Shown here: positions 10,094 to 18,704 of the stretch, in pieces | Layout of the letters: each line of letters begins with the position of its first letter | How positions within the stretch are numbered: position 1 is the first letter of the stretch | Assembly (NCBI GenBank): GCA_024637315.1 | Contig: JAGXFH010000086.1 | Location: 1-64,000, forward strand | DNA: 64,000 nucleotides | Reading direction: 5' to 3' | DNA from: Brevirhabdus sp. | Lineage (GTDB): Bacteria; Pseudomonadota; Alphaproteobacteria; Rhodobacterales; Rhodobacteraceae | Made by a program: the position numbers and the translations under genes | Notes under the pieces: model-generated | Databases searched by the model: none | What the model saw: the letters and a program-made list of their open reading frames with translations, nothing else | Told to the model about the DNA's origin: nothing

Positions 10094-11019
10094 TGGCTGT
10101 ACTACTACTTGCCGAAGTCACCGATGGCCATTTGTCGGTCGATGCCACGGCTAAAACCGTCGCCGCGGTACAGTCGCTTGGAGATATCACGTTGCTGTGC
10201 GCCGGGGCCAGTGCCTCTGACGCGGCGATGGAGGCAGCCAAGATCGACGGCGTCAAAAAGGTGCTTTGCGCCGAGGATGCGAGCCTTGGTCATCGTCTGG
10301 CGGAACCAACGGCAGCACTGATCGTCAGTCTGGCGGGCGATTACGACCACATCGTCGCGCCCGCGACGACCGACGCCAAGAACGTTCTGCCGCGGGTTGC
10401 CGCTCTGCTGGACACGATGGTGATCACCGATGTGTCGGGTGTCATCGATGCCGAAACGTTCGAGCGTCCGATCTATGCTGGAAACGCGATCTAGACCGTG
10501 CAGACTTCGGATCCCAAGAAGGTCGTTTCGATCCGCACATCGTCCTTCGACGCGGTTGGTCTGGGGGGCTCGGCACCGGTGGAAAATATCAGCGCCTCCG
10601 ACAATCCGGGCCTTTCGGAATGGGTCGAGGACAAGGTCGCGGCAAGCGACCGACCGGAACTGACGAGCGCAGGCGTGGTGGTTTCGGGCGGTCGAGGTGT
10701 CGGGTCGGAAGAGGATTTTCACCTGATCGAAAAGCTGGCCGACAAGTTGGGCGCCGCCGTCGGCGCGTCGCGTGCTGCGGTTGATTCGGGCTACGCGCCG
10801 AACGACTGGCAGGTGGGTCAGACCGGAAAGGTCGTGGCACCCGATCTTTATGTCGCGGTCGGCATATCGGGTGCGATCCAGCATCTTGCAGGCATGAAGG
10901 ACAGCAAGATCATCGTCGCGATAAACAAGGACGAAGAGGCGCCGATCTTTCAGGTTGCCGATTACGGTTTGGTCGCTGATCTCTTCACAGCCGTGCCGGA
11001 ATTGATCGAGAAACTTTGA
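10093..11019 (+). pseudogene. etfA: Electron transfer flavoprotein alpha subunit, interrupted by in-frame TAG
   Basis: Reading straight through gives a full-length 308-residue EtfA. The N-terminal domain runs to about residue 190. The C-terminal FAD domain has [12 protein letters not shown] (about 198-209), [22 protein letters not shown] and the end [17 protein letters not shown]. Codon 134 (10492-10494) is TAG inside GNAI-stop-TVQTSD. Glutamine (CAG) is common at this position in related EtfA, so one C-to-T change explains it. The frame is the same on both sides and no indel is needed. A GTG lies at 10498 but has no ribosome-binding site, and the fragment would lack most of domain I. This is either a true nonsense mutation or a base error. 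Confidence 0.9.
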
Positions 11020-11041
11020 TCGAAACCCTGAATGAATGCAG

Positions 11042-11070
11042 AACGGCCTGCCGATTGGCGGGCCGTTTTC
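11042..11070 (+). terminator. Intrinsic terminator after etfBA
   Basis: An 11-bp stem, AACGGCCTGCC / GGCGGGCCGTT with one G-U pair and loop GATT, is followed by TTCGTTTCG. It lies 22 bp after the etfA stop and before the convergent DUF6473 gene. Its presence suggests etfBA is still an active transcription unit. Confidence 0.85.
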
Positions 11071-11076
11071 GTTTCG

Positions 11077-11901
11077 TCAAATGAGTTGGTTCAGCCTGTC
11101 CCTCAAAGCGTTGGCGGCGGCTTCCTGCACAACAGGGCCCAGCATCTCGTGGGCCGCCAGTTCTTCCAGTTGAGTATAGACCATCCGGTCGAATCCGGCC
11201 TCGATCTCTTCGCGGATTGCCACGACCTCGACCAGACCGGCGGTCTGGTTCACGATGGCATTCAGCATCGCGCGATCGACAAACAAAGGGTCTCGACAGC
11301 ACCAGTCGTCGCATCTTTCGTCCGGTGTCCGGTCGCTCATCCAAAGCAGCACAACCTTTCCGTCGATTTTCGTGATCATCGTTCGCATCCGCGCGACCCA
11401 GGCATCTTTCAACTCTTGCTGAACGATCGCGAATTTCTCTGTCGAACGTTCGGCCAGGTGCGACAGCAGATGCCGGGTGAAATGAAACTCTGTGAAATCC
11501 ACGTCCCGAAAGATCGTCGACAGCAGGCTCGATGCCTTCAAGAACCTGTCATTGCGGCGCGGATGCACCGAGTAATAGCGATTAGACATGTTCTGTGCGC
11601 CAGTGATCTGGATGACCGTCACTTCGGCGTTCCGGCAAATCTCGATCACCGTGTCGTCATTGACGGCCATGTCGTTTCCGGCATTGACGCAGCCAAGATT
11701 GACGACCGGTCTTTTGATCAGGCCCTGCAGCATATCCGGCAGCGGTTGTTCGATATACTTGCCATAGATCTCGGTGCCACCCAGAACCGCGACATACGGC
11801 TTGTCCAGCTCTTTTCGAGGCCCGCGAAACAGCAGCCTGGAATTGCCGTAACGACAGGGAAAGTAGTCAAGGGCACCTTCGCCCAAGTGTTCATAGGCCA
11901 T
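11077..11901 (-). CDS. DUF6473-like protein of Rhodobacterales
   Basis: The 274-residue cytosolic protein has no membrane segment or signal. Its N-terminal half (YFPCRYGNSRLLFRGPRK, VAVLGGTEIYGKYIEQPLP, VVNLGCVNAGNDM, ITGAQNMSNRYYSVHPRRND) matches a family I know from Rhodobacterales as DUF6473, often near sulfotransferase-like genes. The function is not established. A Cys-rich stretch DERCDDWCCRDPLF lies near residue 215. It is a single gene, convergent with etfBA and divergent from the dehydrogenase gene. Confidence 0.7.
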   Translation of the reverse strand: MAYEHLGEGALDYFPCRYGNSRLLFRGPRKELDKPYVAVLGGTEIYGKYIEQPLPDMLQGLIKRPVVNLGCVNAGNDMAVNDDTVIEICRNAEVTVIQITGAQNMSNRYYSVHPRRNDRFLKASSLLSTIFRDVDFTEFHFTRHLLSHLAERSTEKFAIVQQELKDAWVARMRTMITKIDGKVVLLWMSDRTPDERCDDWCCRDPLFVDRAMLNAIVNQTAGLVEVVAIREEIEAGFDRMVYTQLEELAAHEMLGPVVQEAAANALRDRLNQLI

Positions 11902-12059
11902 GTTCCACCCACATTGTTGAATTCACCCAGGCGCAGAGTCGCAGCGACACGTTGCGAATTGGATAAAGCCTCACTTGGATGCAAAGTTTATCCAATCTCG
12001 GCCCTTGCACCGGGCTTTCAGCGGGGCTTATGGTCCGGCAGCATCAAAAAGGGTCGGGC

Positions 12060-12935
12060 ATGGAAATCGCCAAGGTCGGAATTGTGGGCGCGGGTCAGAT
12101 GGGCAACGGAATTGCCCATGTCTTTGCTTTGGCAGGCTACGAGGTTTTGCTGAACGACATCAGCGAAGACAGCCTGAAAGCGGCGATCGACCTGATCGGC
12201 AAGAACATGGAACGTCAGGTCGCACGCGAAAAAATCACGGCGGAAGAAAAGAAGGCCGCGCTGGCCCGAATCAAGACCACGCTGACCCTCACCGACCTTG
12301 CCAAGACGGATCTGGTGATCGAGGCCGCGACGGAGCGGGAAACCGTCAAGACCGCGATTTTCGAGGATCTGGTGCCGCATCTTCTGCCCCACACGATCCT
12401 GACCTCGAACACCTCGTCGATCTCGATCACCCGTTTGGCGACCCGTACCGACCGCCCGGAAAAGTTCATGGGTTTCCATTTCATGAACCCGGTACCGTTG
12501 ATGCAGCTGGTCGAACTGATCCGCGGCATCGCCACCGATGAAGAGACCTACAAAGCCTGCCTTCAGGTCGTCGACCGGCTTGGCAAGACCGCCGCGAGGG
12601 CCGAGGACTTTCCTGCCTTCATCGTCAACCGAATCCTGATGCCGATGATCAACGAGGCGGTCTATGTGCTTTATGAAGGCGTCGGATCGGTCCGTTCGAT
12701 CGACGAGTCCCTGAAGCTGGGCGCAAATCACCCGATGGGACCTCTGGAATTGGCCGATTTCATTGGCCTCGATACCTGTCTTGCAATCATGAACGTGTTG
12801 CATGACGGTTTGGCCGATACGAAATATCGACCCTGCCCTTTGCTGACCAAATATGTCGAGGCCGGATGGCTGGGCCGTAAGACGGGCCGCGGATTTTATG
12901 ATTACCGCGGAGAAACGCCGGTTCCGACCCGCTAG
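12060..12935 (+). CDS. hbd: 3-hydroxybutyryl-CoA (3-hydroxyacyl-CoA) dehydrogenase
   Basis: This enzyme oxidises 3-hydroxyacyl-CoA with NAD(P), or runs in reverse to make 3-hydroxybutyryl-CoA. The 291 residues show the dinucleotide motif VGIVGAGQMGNGIAHVFA, the family stretch ILTSNTSSISITRLA and the catalytic His in GFHFMNPVPLMQLVE. The C-terminal domain holds AGRAEDFPAFIVNR-type sequence, GANHPMGPLELADFIGLD and GWLGRKTGRGFYDY. The start at 12060 is the first Met before the Rossmann strand. The upstream 27 codons in frame are unlike the family. The family tail overlaps the facing acyltransferase gene by 4 bp. Confidence 0.93.
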   Translation: MEIAKVGIVGAGQMGNGIAHVFALAGYEVLLNDISEDSLKAAIDLIGKNMERQVAREKITAEEKKAALARIKTTLTLTDLAKTDLVIEAATERETVKTAIFEDLVPHLLPHTILTSNTSSISITRLATRTDRPEKFMGFHFMNPVPLMQLVELIRGIATDEETYKACLQVVDRLGKTAARAEDFPAFIVNRILMPMINEAVYVLYEGVGSVRSIDESLKLGANHPMGPLELADFIGLDTCLAIMNVLHDGLADTKYRPCPLLTKYVEAGWLGRKTGRGFYDYRGETPVPTR

Positions 12936-13807
12936 TGTTTCAGCTTCAGCGTTTCCTCTCGCAGCCAATCCATGAAGCCGCGCGGATTTTCCTTCCAGCG
13001 CGCGATCGCATCCGGTTGGATTGGTCTGCCGACTATCGGGCGCTGCGGTTTGTTCAACGCATTGACCACCTCGTGGATCAAGAGGCCTTGACGGAGGGTC
13101 GCTGAAAGCTGGTTGGCGATTTGGTATAGCCGTGAATTGCTGCCCGGAAACCGGATCGGAACAACCGTCGCGTTCGAGCGGTGGATCATTTTGGCCGTGA
13201 ACGGGTTCCAGTCACGTTCCACCACCTTGCCGAACATGGTATCCGAAGACGCGACGACCCCTGACGGGAAAATCACGATGACGCCGCCCTTTTCTAGATG
13301 CACCATCGCCCGCTTGCGCATTTCAAGGCTCTTCTCGATGGCGCCTTCCTCATGCGGGAACGGCACCGGGATCATGAAACGCTTGACCTCCTCGACCTCG
13401 GTCAGAAGCGAGCGGGTCAATATCTTGTAATCCTGCCGTACCCGCCCGATCAGTTCCGCCAGCACCATGCCATCGACCAGGCCGTGCGGGTGGTTGGCAA
13501 CGATAATAACTGGCCCCGTGGCCGGAATCTGTGCGACTTCGTCGTCGGGCGTCTGCACGGCAACACCCATATGGTGCAGCGCCTGCGACCAAAACGCCTG
13601 CCCCTCCTGCACACCTTCCGCCTCGAACCGGCGGATCAGGCGCAGCAGCCAGAACTTGCCAGTCAGCCACTCCATGATCCGGATGGTGTTGGCCTTCCAG
13701 GGATTGGGAAAAGTATTGGCATAGGACAACTTGCGCTTGTCATACGGCACATAGTCCGTCGCCTGCGCCTCATCGGGTGACGGGGTGTCGTGAAGGCTTT
13801 CTACCAC
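12932..13807 (-). CDS. Lysophospholipid acyltransferase family protein
   Basis: The 291-residue PlsC-like acyltransferase has the catalytic block IIVANHPHGLVDGMVLAELI. The NHPxGxxDG form marks the haemolysin/OlsA-like subgroup rather than classical PlsC. Acceptor-binding motifs follow: FPSGVVASSD and the VVPIRFPGSNSRLY stretch. It transfers acyl groups to a lysolipid at the inner membrane. Whether the lipid is phosphatidic acid or ornithine lipid cannot be told from sequence. It lies 39 bp downstream of ptsH on the same strand. Confidence 0.82.
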   Translation of the reverse strand: MVESLHDTPSPDEAQATDYVPYDKRKLSYANTFPNPWKANTIRIMEWLTGKFWLLRLIRRFEAEGVQEGQAFWSQALHHMGVAVQTPDDEVAQIPATGPVIIVANHPHGLVDGMVLAELIGRVRQDYKILTRSLLTEVEEVKRFMIPVPFPHEEGAIEKSLEMRKRAMVHLEKGGVIVIFPSGVVASSDTMFGKVVERDWNPFTAKMIHRSNATVVPIRFPGSNSRLYQIANQLSATLRQGLLIHEVVNALNKPQRPIVGRPIQPDAIARWKENPRGFMDWLREETLKLKH

Positions 13808-13846
13808 TACGTTCCGGCCAATGTTCTGGGTGCTTGTCGCACCGCC

Positions 13847-14125
13847 TCAGAATTCCTCGCCGAACTTGTCGGCGACCAGCGCTTCCAGCGCTTCGGCCAG
13901 CTTTTCAGCCTCGGCGCCGCTTGTTTCTACTTCAATAGTGGTTCCCTTGGAGGCTGCCAACATCAAAAGCCCCATGATGCTGTCGCCAGAGGCGCTCAGC
14001 CCGTCCTTGGACACATTGGCCCGTGCGTCATGGGCTTCGACCACCTCGACCAGTTTGGCAGAAGCACGGGCATGCAGACCTTTCTCGTTCACGATGCGCA
14101 GCTGGCGAATTGTCTTGTCTGTCAT
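13847..14125 (-). CDS. ptsH: HPr-family phosphocarrier protein
   Basis: This 92-residue protein has the phospho-accepting His in KGLHARASAKLV (about residue 18) and the regulatory Ser in SGDSIMGLLMLAA, the site used by HPr kinase. In Rhodobacterales-type genomes this HPr belongs to a regulatory (nitrogen-type) PTS rather than a complete sugar uptake chain. It lies at the end of chvI-chvG-hprK-rapZ-EIIA-ptsH, 9 bp after the EIIA gene. Confidence 0.93.
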   Translation of the reverse strand: MTDKTIRQLRIVNEKGLHARASAKLVEVVEAHDARANVSKDGLSASGDSIMGLLMLAASKGTTIEVETSGAEAEKLAEALEALVADKFGEEF

Positions 14126-14134
14126 TTGGCCGGC

Positions 14135-14527
14135 CTACTTCACTGAGGCGTCGAAACTGTCGATGTACTTTCGACCGGCAGCCTTGGCGCAGTCAACCGC
14201 GCCAGCAACGGGCAGATGGCGGGATTTGGCCAGTTTGATCAACATCGGAAGGTTGGCACCATAAATGATCTGCCGATCTGTCACGGCACAGGCCAAGAGC
14301 GACAGATTGGAAGGCGAGCCACCGAACATGTCGGTCACGACCACCACGCCGTTCCCGGCATCGACACTGTCCGCGGCCGCGCAGATCTCTGCCTCTTTCA
14401 GCCTGCGATCATGATCAGGTTCAATGGCAATGGCACGAATCCCGGATTGCTTGCCGACGACATGCTCGACAGCGGCCAAGTATTCCTTGGCCAAACCACC
14501 ATGCGCGACGATCACAATACCGATCAC
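14135..14527 (-). CDS. PTS EIIA component, mannose family
   Basis: The 130-residue EIIA-Man domain protein stands alone without IIB/IIC. The start motif IGIVIVAHGGLAKEYL contains the phosphorylatable His, and VVVTDMFGGSPSNLSLL is the family's conserved loop. GTG at 14527 is the best start because it sits immediately before the first beta-strand. The longer upstream frame runs through rapZ. It likely acts as a phospho-relay sensor with the neighbouring HPr, coupling carbon or nitrogen status to ChvGI or central metabolism. Confidence 0.88.
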   Translation of the reverse strand: MIGIVIVAHGGLAKEYLAAVEHVVGKQSGIRAIAIEPDHDRRLKEAEICAAADSVDAGNGVVVVTDMFGGSPSNLSLLACAVTDRQIIYGANLPMLIKLAKSRHLPVAGAVDCAKAAGRKYIDSFDASVK

Positions 14528-14529
14528 GC

Positions 14530-15468
14530 CTATTCCCCAGTTCTGCCGCCGGACACGGGCGAACCGCCCCCACGCCGTTCCAGTTCCCTGTGCCTTATAG
14601 ACACCTGCCACCCAGATGCTGCAAGTGCATTCGCGAGTTTTTCCGCAACGGCAACTGAACGGTGTTGACCTCCGGTACACCCGAACGCAATGGCCAGATG
14701 CGCCTTTCCTTCTTCCGCATAAGCAGGCAGCAGCATTTCGGTCAGAGCTTGAATCTTGGCAAAGAACTCTGCGAACCGCTTGTCCTCGGCCACGAAAGTC
14801 GCGACGGCGTCATCCTTGCCGTTCAGCGCGCGCAGCGGCTCGGACCAGTATGGATTTCGAAGGAACCGGCAATCCAGGATCATGTCGACCCCGCGCGGAA
14901 TGCCCCGCTTGTAAGAAAATGACTGCACCGATACCGCCAGCTTCTGGGTGGCGCTGGCATCGAACCAGTCCTCGATTTCGGCGCGCAGATCATGCGGCGT
15001 CAGCTCTGACGTGTCGATCAGGATGTTGGCTCGTGCCCGGATCGGTCCCAGCAGATCGAACTCTCGCTCTATCCCGTGCTGCGGGGTTTCAGCCGGGGCC
15101 ATCGGGTGTCGGCGGCGCGTTTCGGAGTACCGGCGCATCAATACGTCGGCGCTGCAATCGAGATACAGCAATTCGACATCCAGAGCTGCGCGTGCCGACA
15201 GATCGTCAATCAATTCAATCAGCGCGTTGGTCGAGAAATCGCGGTTCCGCACGTCGATCCCAAGCGCCATAGGCCGGTCGATCGGCGGGCCGTCCAACAG
15301 TCGCGGCATCAGCGACAGCGGCAGGTTGTCGATCGCTTCGAAGCCCAGATCCTCCAGCACTTTGACCGCTGTGGACCGCCCGGCCCCGGAAGGCCCGGTC
15401 ACCAGCACAAGCCGGCGGCCCGAGGCAATCTGGTCCTTCAAAGATGTGGAATCGTCCTGTTTCGTCAT
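14530..15468 (-). CDS. rapZ: RNase adapter protein RapZ family (P-loop ATPase)
   Basis: The 312-residue RapZ/YvcJ family protein binds nucleotides through the P-loop [11 protein letters not shown] (about 24-34). It continues with [42 protein letters not shown], and the C-terminal [14 protein letters not shown] that in E. coli RapZ contributes to glucosamine-6-phosphate sensing. The start ATG at 15468 overlaps the hprK stop (TGATG). In enterobacteria RapZ controls GlmZ decay. That sRNA system is not evident here, so the target is open. Confidence 0.92.
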   Translation of the reverse strand: MTKQDDSTSLKDQIASGRRLVLVTGPSGAGRSTAVKVLEDLGFEAIDNLPLSLMPRLLDGPPIDRPMALGIDVRNRDFSTNALIELIDDLSARAALDVELLYLDCSADVLMRRYSETRRRHPMAPAETPQHGIEREFDLLGPIRARANILIDTSELTPHDLRAEIEDWFDASATQKLAVSVQSFSYKRGIPRGVDMILDCRFLRNPYWSEPLRALNGKDDAVATFVAEDKRFAEFFAKIQALTEMLLPAYAEEGKAHLAIAFGCTGGQHRSVAVAEKLANALAASGWQVSIRHRELERRGGGSPVSGGRTGE

Positions 15469-15899
15469 CACGCGCTCCTGCCGCCCCTTAGGTACTGCAA
15501 AATTGCAGCGGGAAAATGGCCGTGCACGTTGCTGTGAACCAATGGCACGTCGACGCCTTCGATCATTGTAGTTCGCTGTGGGGGCAGTCGCTGATCTTCG
15601 GCGAGGTCGAGATCGACGGCCAGCGTAACGCGGGCGGAGCTGACCGTATCGGCGGCAAGGATGCCGACACCCCTCGCCTCGATCCGACCCCGGATCGCCT
15701 GCGGACAACTGGCAAAGAGCGCACCGTCTTCCACCCGGAGCCTTACCCGGTCATCGGCCACAAGCTGCGCCCCGCGTGACATCAACTCCAGCGCCAGAGA
15801 GGATTTGCCGCTGCCGGACGCACCAAGGATCAGAACGGCCGCAGGACCGAGTGCGACGCAACTGGCGTGAACTGTAATGGCGGAACCGCTGCCACCCAT
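15468..15899 (-). CDS. hprK: HPr kinase/phosphorylase, short alphaproteobacterial form
   Basis: At 143 residues it consists only of the C-terminal catalytic domain of HprK, the usual form in alphaproteobacteria. It has the P-loop [15 protein letters not shown], the Asp-Asp pair ADDRVRL and [11 protein letters not shown]. It phosphorylates the Ser of HPr. The start at 15899 lies 4 bp after the chvG stop. An earlier Met at 15962 would overlap chvG by about 60 bp and add no conserved sequence. Confidence 0.9.
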   Translation of the reverse strand: MGGSGSAITVHASCVALGPAAVLILGASGSGKSSLALELMSRGAQLVADDRVRLRVEDGALFASCPQAIRGRIEARGVGILAADTVSSARVTLAVDLDLAEDQRLPPQRTTMIEGVDVPLVHSNVHGHFPAAILQYLRGGRSA

Positions 15900-15903
15900 C
15901 CCG

Positions 15904-17634
15904 TCACATCGGCAGGCCGACAACGAACCGCGCACCAAGTGGGTCCGAAGTGATGTCGGCATCGGTCGGGCGGATGTTCTCGGCCCAGATCACGCCGCCA
16001 TGCGCCTCGACGATCTGTTTGGAAATCGCAAGGCCAAGCCCGGAATTGTTGCCGAACTGTCCAGCGGGCCGCTCGGAGTAGAAGCGGTTGAAAATTTTGG
16101 TCAGCGCCTGTTCGGGGATGCCCGGCCCGGTATCCTCGACCACCACCAGCACCCGGTTGTCGCGCCGCCGCGCCCAGACCCGGATCGCGTCGCCGTCCTC
16201 GCAGAATGAAATCGCGTTGGTGATCAGGTTTACGAACACCTGCGCCAGGCGCGCCTCCAGCCCCTGCACCTGGATCGGCACTTTCGGTAGGTCCGAGATG
16301 AACTCGACCCCCTTCGCAGAAGCCTCCTTGCCCAGATGATCCGTCAGATTACGCAGCATATGCACCAGATCGAAGGGTTCCTCTTCTTCCTTCACCAACT
16401 CGCTATCCAGCCGCGAGGCATTCGAGATGTCGCTGACCAGCCGGTCCAGCCGCCGCACATCATGGTCGATCACATCAAGCAAGCGGTCGCGCTGTTCATC
16501 GCGCTTGGCCACCCGCAACGTGCCGACCGCCGAACGCAACGAGGCCAACGGGTTCTTGATCTCATGCGCGACATCGGCGGCGAACTGTTCATTCGCGTCG
16601 ATCCGGTCATAGAGTGCGGTCACCATGCCGCGCAACGCGCCAGACAGGCGACCAATCTCATCGGGCCGGCCCGACAGGTCGGGGATCCGCACCCGGCCGG
16701 GACTGACCTTTCGCGAATTGCGGTCCCGGCCAATCTCGGCCGCCGCAGCCAAATCAGACAACGGATTGGCTATGGTCGAGGCCAGCACGAGGCTCAGGCC
16801 GATTGAAACCAGAATCGCGATGACGAACATTTGCAGGACCTGTTCGCGCTCACTGCGGACCAGATCGTCAATCTCTCCTGCTGCACTTGTTACCGCGACA
16901 ACGCCAATAGGCCGACCATCGTGGAAAATCGGCGTAGCGACCGAGAACACCGCACTTCCATCGACACTGAACCCCGTATCGACCTGAGTGGGTCCGGTCA
17001 AAGCGCCAGGCACCAGCGCACGGGCCTGATTCTCGACGTTTCGCTCTATCTTTTCCGTTTGCGTCGGCGCCAACAGGTTCGAGATGCCTTCCCAGACGGA
17101 ATTCAGAAAGCCGGTGATGATCGTGCTGCGGTTGTCATCCTGCAGGCCCTGGATCTGCCGAAGCTCGGACCTTTCCATGCCCAGCGTGGTGGCGACGATC
17201 TTTTCGTCGCTGTCAAAAATGAAAACATCCACCCCCAGCGGCAGATTGAGTCCGCGCAATGTGGCTGTGGGGTCGATCCCCGCCCCCGACTCCAATCCGC
17301 CACCAGCACCTTCGGGCATCTGCGCCTCGAACACGTCTGCGATCAGTTCCGCCTCGACCACCAGCCCGCGCTCGCGTTGAAAAACAAGGCTGTCACGAAA
17401 CGGATTGAGATAGAGGACGCCCGCGACCAGAATGATCAGCGCCATCAGGTTGAACGTCACGATCTTGCGGGCGAGCGGCGAACGGTTGATGGAAATCAGG
17501 CCGCGCCGCTCACGGCGCGCTCTTATTTCGGAATCCGTTGTGGTATGCGGAGCGACCCAGTCGTCGCCCAGAACAACATCGGCCCGTTTTGCCGGTCTAG
17601 ATTCTTTCACGTCTATCCTCGACGCGAGCGTCAT
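15904..17634 (-). CDS. chvG: Sensor histidine kinase ChvG (ExoS/BvrS type)
   Basis: The 576-residue membrane kinase has an N-terminal cytosolic tail, TM1 (IVTFNLMALIILVAGVLYL), a periplasmic domain of about 180 residues and TM2 (MFVIAILVSIGLSLVLA). HAMP, HisKA with phospho-His in ADVAHEIKNPLASLRSA, and HATPase follow, with the N box NLITNAISFC, G1 DTGPGIPEQ, F box FNRFYS and G2 SGLGLAISKQ. ChvG is the envelope/acid-stress sensor paired with ChvI. Its ATG overlaps the chvI stop (TAATG). Loss of the system is often severe in related bacteria. Confidence 0.95.
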   Translation of the reverse strand: MTLASRIDVKESRPAKRADVVLGDDWVAPHTTTDSEIRARRERRGLISINRSPLARKIVTFNLMALIILVAGVLYLNPFRDSLVFQRERGLVVEAELIADVFEAQMPEGAGGGLESGAGIDPTATLRGLNLPLGVDVFIFDSDEKIVATTLGMERSELRQIQGLQDDNRSTIITGFLNSVWEGISNLLAPTQTEKIERNVENQARALVPGALTGPTQVDTGFSVDGSAVFSVATPIFHDGRPIGVVAVTSAAGEIDDLVRSEREQVLQMFVIAILVSIGLSLVLASTIANPLSDLAAAAEIGRDRNSRKVSPGRVRIPDLSGRPDEIGRLSGALRGMVTALYDRIDANEQFAADVAHEIKNPLASLRSAVGTLRVAKRDEQRDRLLDVIDHDVRRLDRLVSDISNASRLDSELVKEEEEPFDLVHMLRNLTDHLGKEASAKGVEFISDLPKVPIQVQGLEARLAQVFVNLITNAISFCEDGDAIRVWARRRDNRVLVVVEDTGPGIPEQALTKIFNRFYSERPAGQFGNNSGLGLAISKQIVEAHGGVIWAENIRPTDADITSDPLGARFVVGLPM

Positions 17635-18335
17635 TACTCTTCGTTATACCTGTATCCGATACCGTAAAGAGTTTCGATCGCTGTAAAGTCATCGTCAACA
17701 GTCCGCATCTTCTTGCGCAGCCGTTTGATGTGGCTGTCAATGGTGCGATCATCGACATAGACTTGGTCGTCATAAGCCACATCCATCAGCTGGTCCCGGC
17801 TCTTGACGAAGCCGGGGCGCGTGGCCAGCGCCTGCAACAACAGGAATTCCGTTACAGTCAGCGACACGTCCCGGCCCTTCCAGCTGACCGAATGCCGCAA
17901 CGGATCCATGCTCAATTCGCCACGGACCATGACCTTGTTCTCGTCGCCTTCTGGCGTGATGCCGGTTTCTATCGCTTCCTGGCGCCGAAGCAGCGCGCGG
18001 ATGCGTTCGACCAGCAGCCGCTGCGAAAAGGGTTTCTTCACATAGTCGTCGGCACCCATCCGAAGACCCAGAACCTCGTCGATCTCATCATCCTTCGAGG
18101 TCAGGAAAATGACCGGCATCGAAGATTTCTGCCGCACCCGCTGCAAGAGATCCATTCCATCCATCCGCGGCATCTTGATATCAAACACCGCCATATCCGG
18201 CAGACGCTTGTTAAAGGCATCAAGAGCAGCCTGCCCGTCATTGTAAGTTTCCACCTCGAAGCCTTCAGCCTCTAAGGTCATGGAAACGGACGTCAGGATG
18301 TTCCTGTCGTCATCGACCAACGCAATCCTCGACAT
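17634..18335 (-). CDS. chvI: DNA-binding response regulator ChvI
   Basis: The 233-residue OmpR-family regulator has a receiver domain with acidic pocket VDDDRN, phosphoacceptor Asp in [12 protein letters not shown], Thr in IFLTSKDD and Lys in DYVKKPFSQ. The C-terminal winged helix holds [31 protein letters not shown] and [10 protein letters not shown]. In this group ChvI controls envelope, exopolysaccharide and stress genes. The start at 18335 begins directly with the first receiver strand ([10 protein letters not shown]). It is divergent from pckA, the same neighbourhood seen in rhizobia and Agrobacterium. Confidence 0.96.
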   Translation of the reverse strand: MSRIALVDDDRNILTSVSMTLEAEGFEVETYNDGQAALDAFNKRLPDMAVFDIKMPRMDGMDLLQRVRQKSSMPVIFLTSKDDEIDEVLGLRMGADDYVKKPFSQRLLVERIRALLRRQEAIETGITPEGDENKVMVRGELSMDPLRHSVSWKGRDVSLTVTEFLLLQALATRPGFVKSRDQLMDVAYDDQVYVDDRTIDSHIKRLRKKMRTVDDDFTAIETLYGIGYRYNEE

Positions 18336-18704
18336 AGCTGAGACCCTTCGTACTACTCTGTGTTTGTTTTTCTTGATATAATCCCGGTTTCTTCCTTTGG
18401 AATCAACAAAGAACTGCGAATCGTCGGAATTGTCGGCGTTTGGGTGATGCGAATAAGCCCAAGGAATGGCCAAATTGCCTCACTTTTCCGCCACCGGTTC
18501 CAATCCGCACAACATGATTGCGCTAAACTTGGGATGATTGCGCTAACTGCGTGACTACCCGCTGTTCCAGTTCAAAATCCGTATGTTATAGGCATATGAG
18601 ACAGTCGCAGGAGGTGGTCGCGGGGCAAGTCCCTGAGACGGAACTCGGCCCGGCGTCCGATCGAAACGCTAGAGACGCCGGGTATTGGCGCAGGAGCAAT
18701 GGAT
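18336..18704. other. Intergenic regulatory region between chvI and pckA
   Basis: About 370 bp without a gene separate the divergent chvI and pckA starts. The chvI-proximal part is AT-rich (GATATAATCC around 18375-18384). The pckA-proximal part contains the tandem repeat described separately and an AT-rich TATGTTATA at 18582-18590. I can not place -35/-10 pairs with confidence. The region must hold both promoters. Confidence 0.6.
18514..18546. promoter_or_regulatory. Tandem 13-bp direct repeat upstream of pckA
   Basis: ATGATTGCGCTAA occurs at 18514-18526 and again at 18534-18546. The copies are identical and their starts are exactly 20 bp apart, about two helical turns, so two protomers would sit on the same DNA face. 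It lies about 160-190 bp upstream of the pckA start and 180-210 bp upstream of chvI. OmpR-family regulators such as ChvI typically bind direct repeats, though usually with 10-11 bp spacing. The binder is unknown. Confidence 0.55.

Noticed and set aside
10498-11019. Second half of etfA as a separate gene starting at GTG
   Set aside because: There is no ribosome-binding site, and it lacks most of domain I. The simplest reading is one interrupted etfA.
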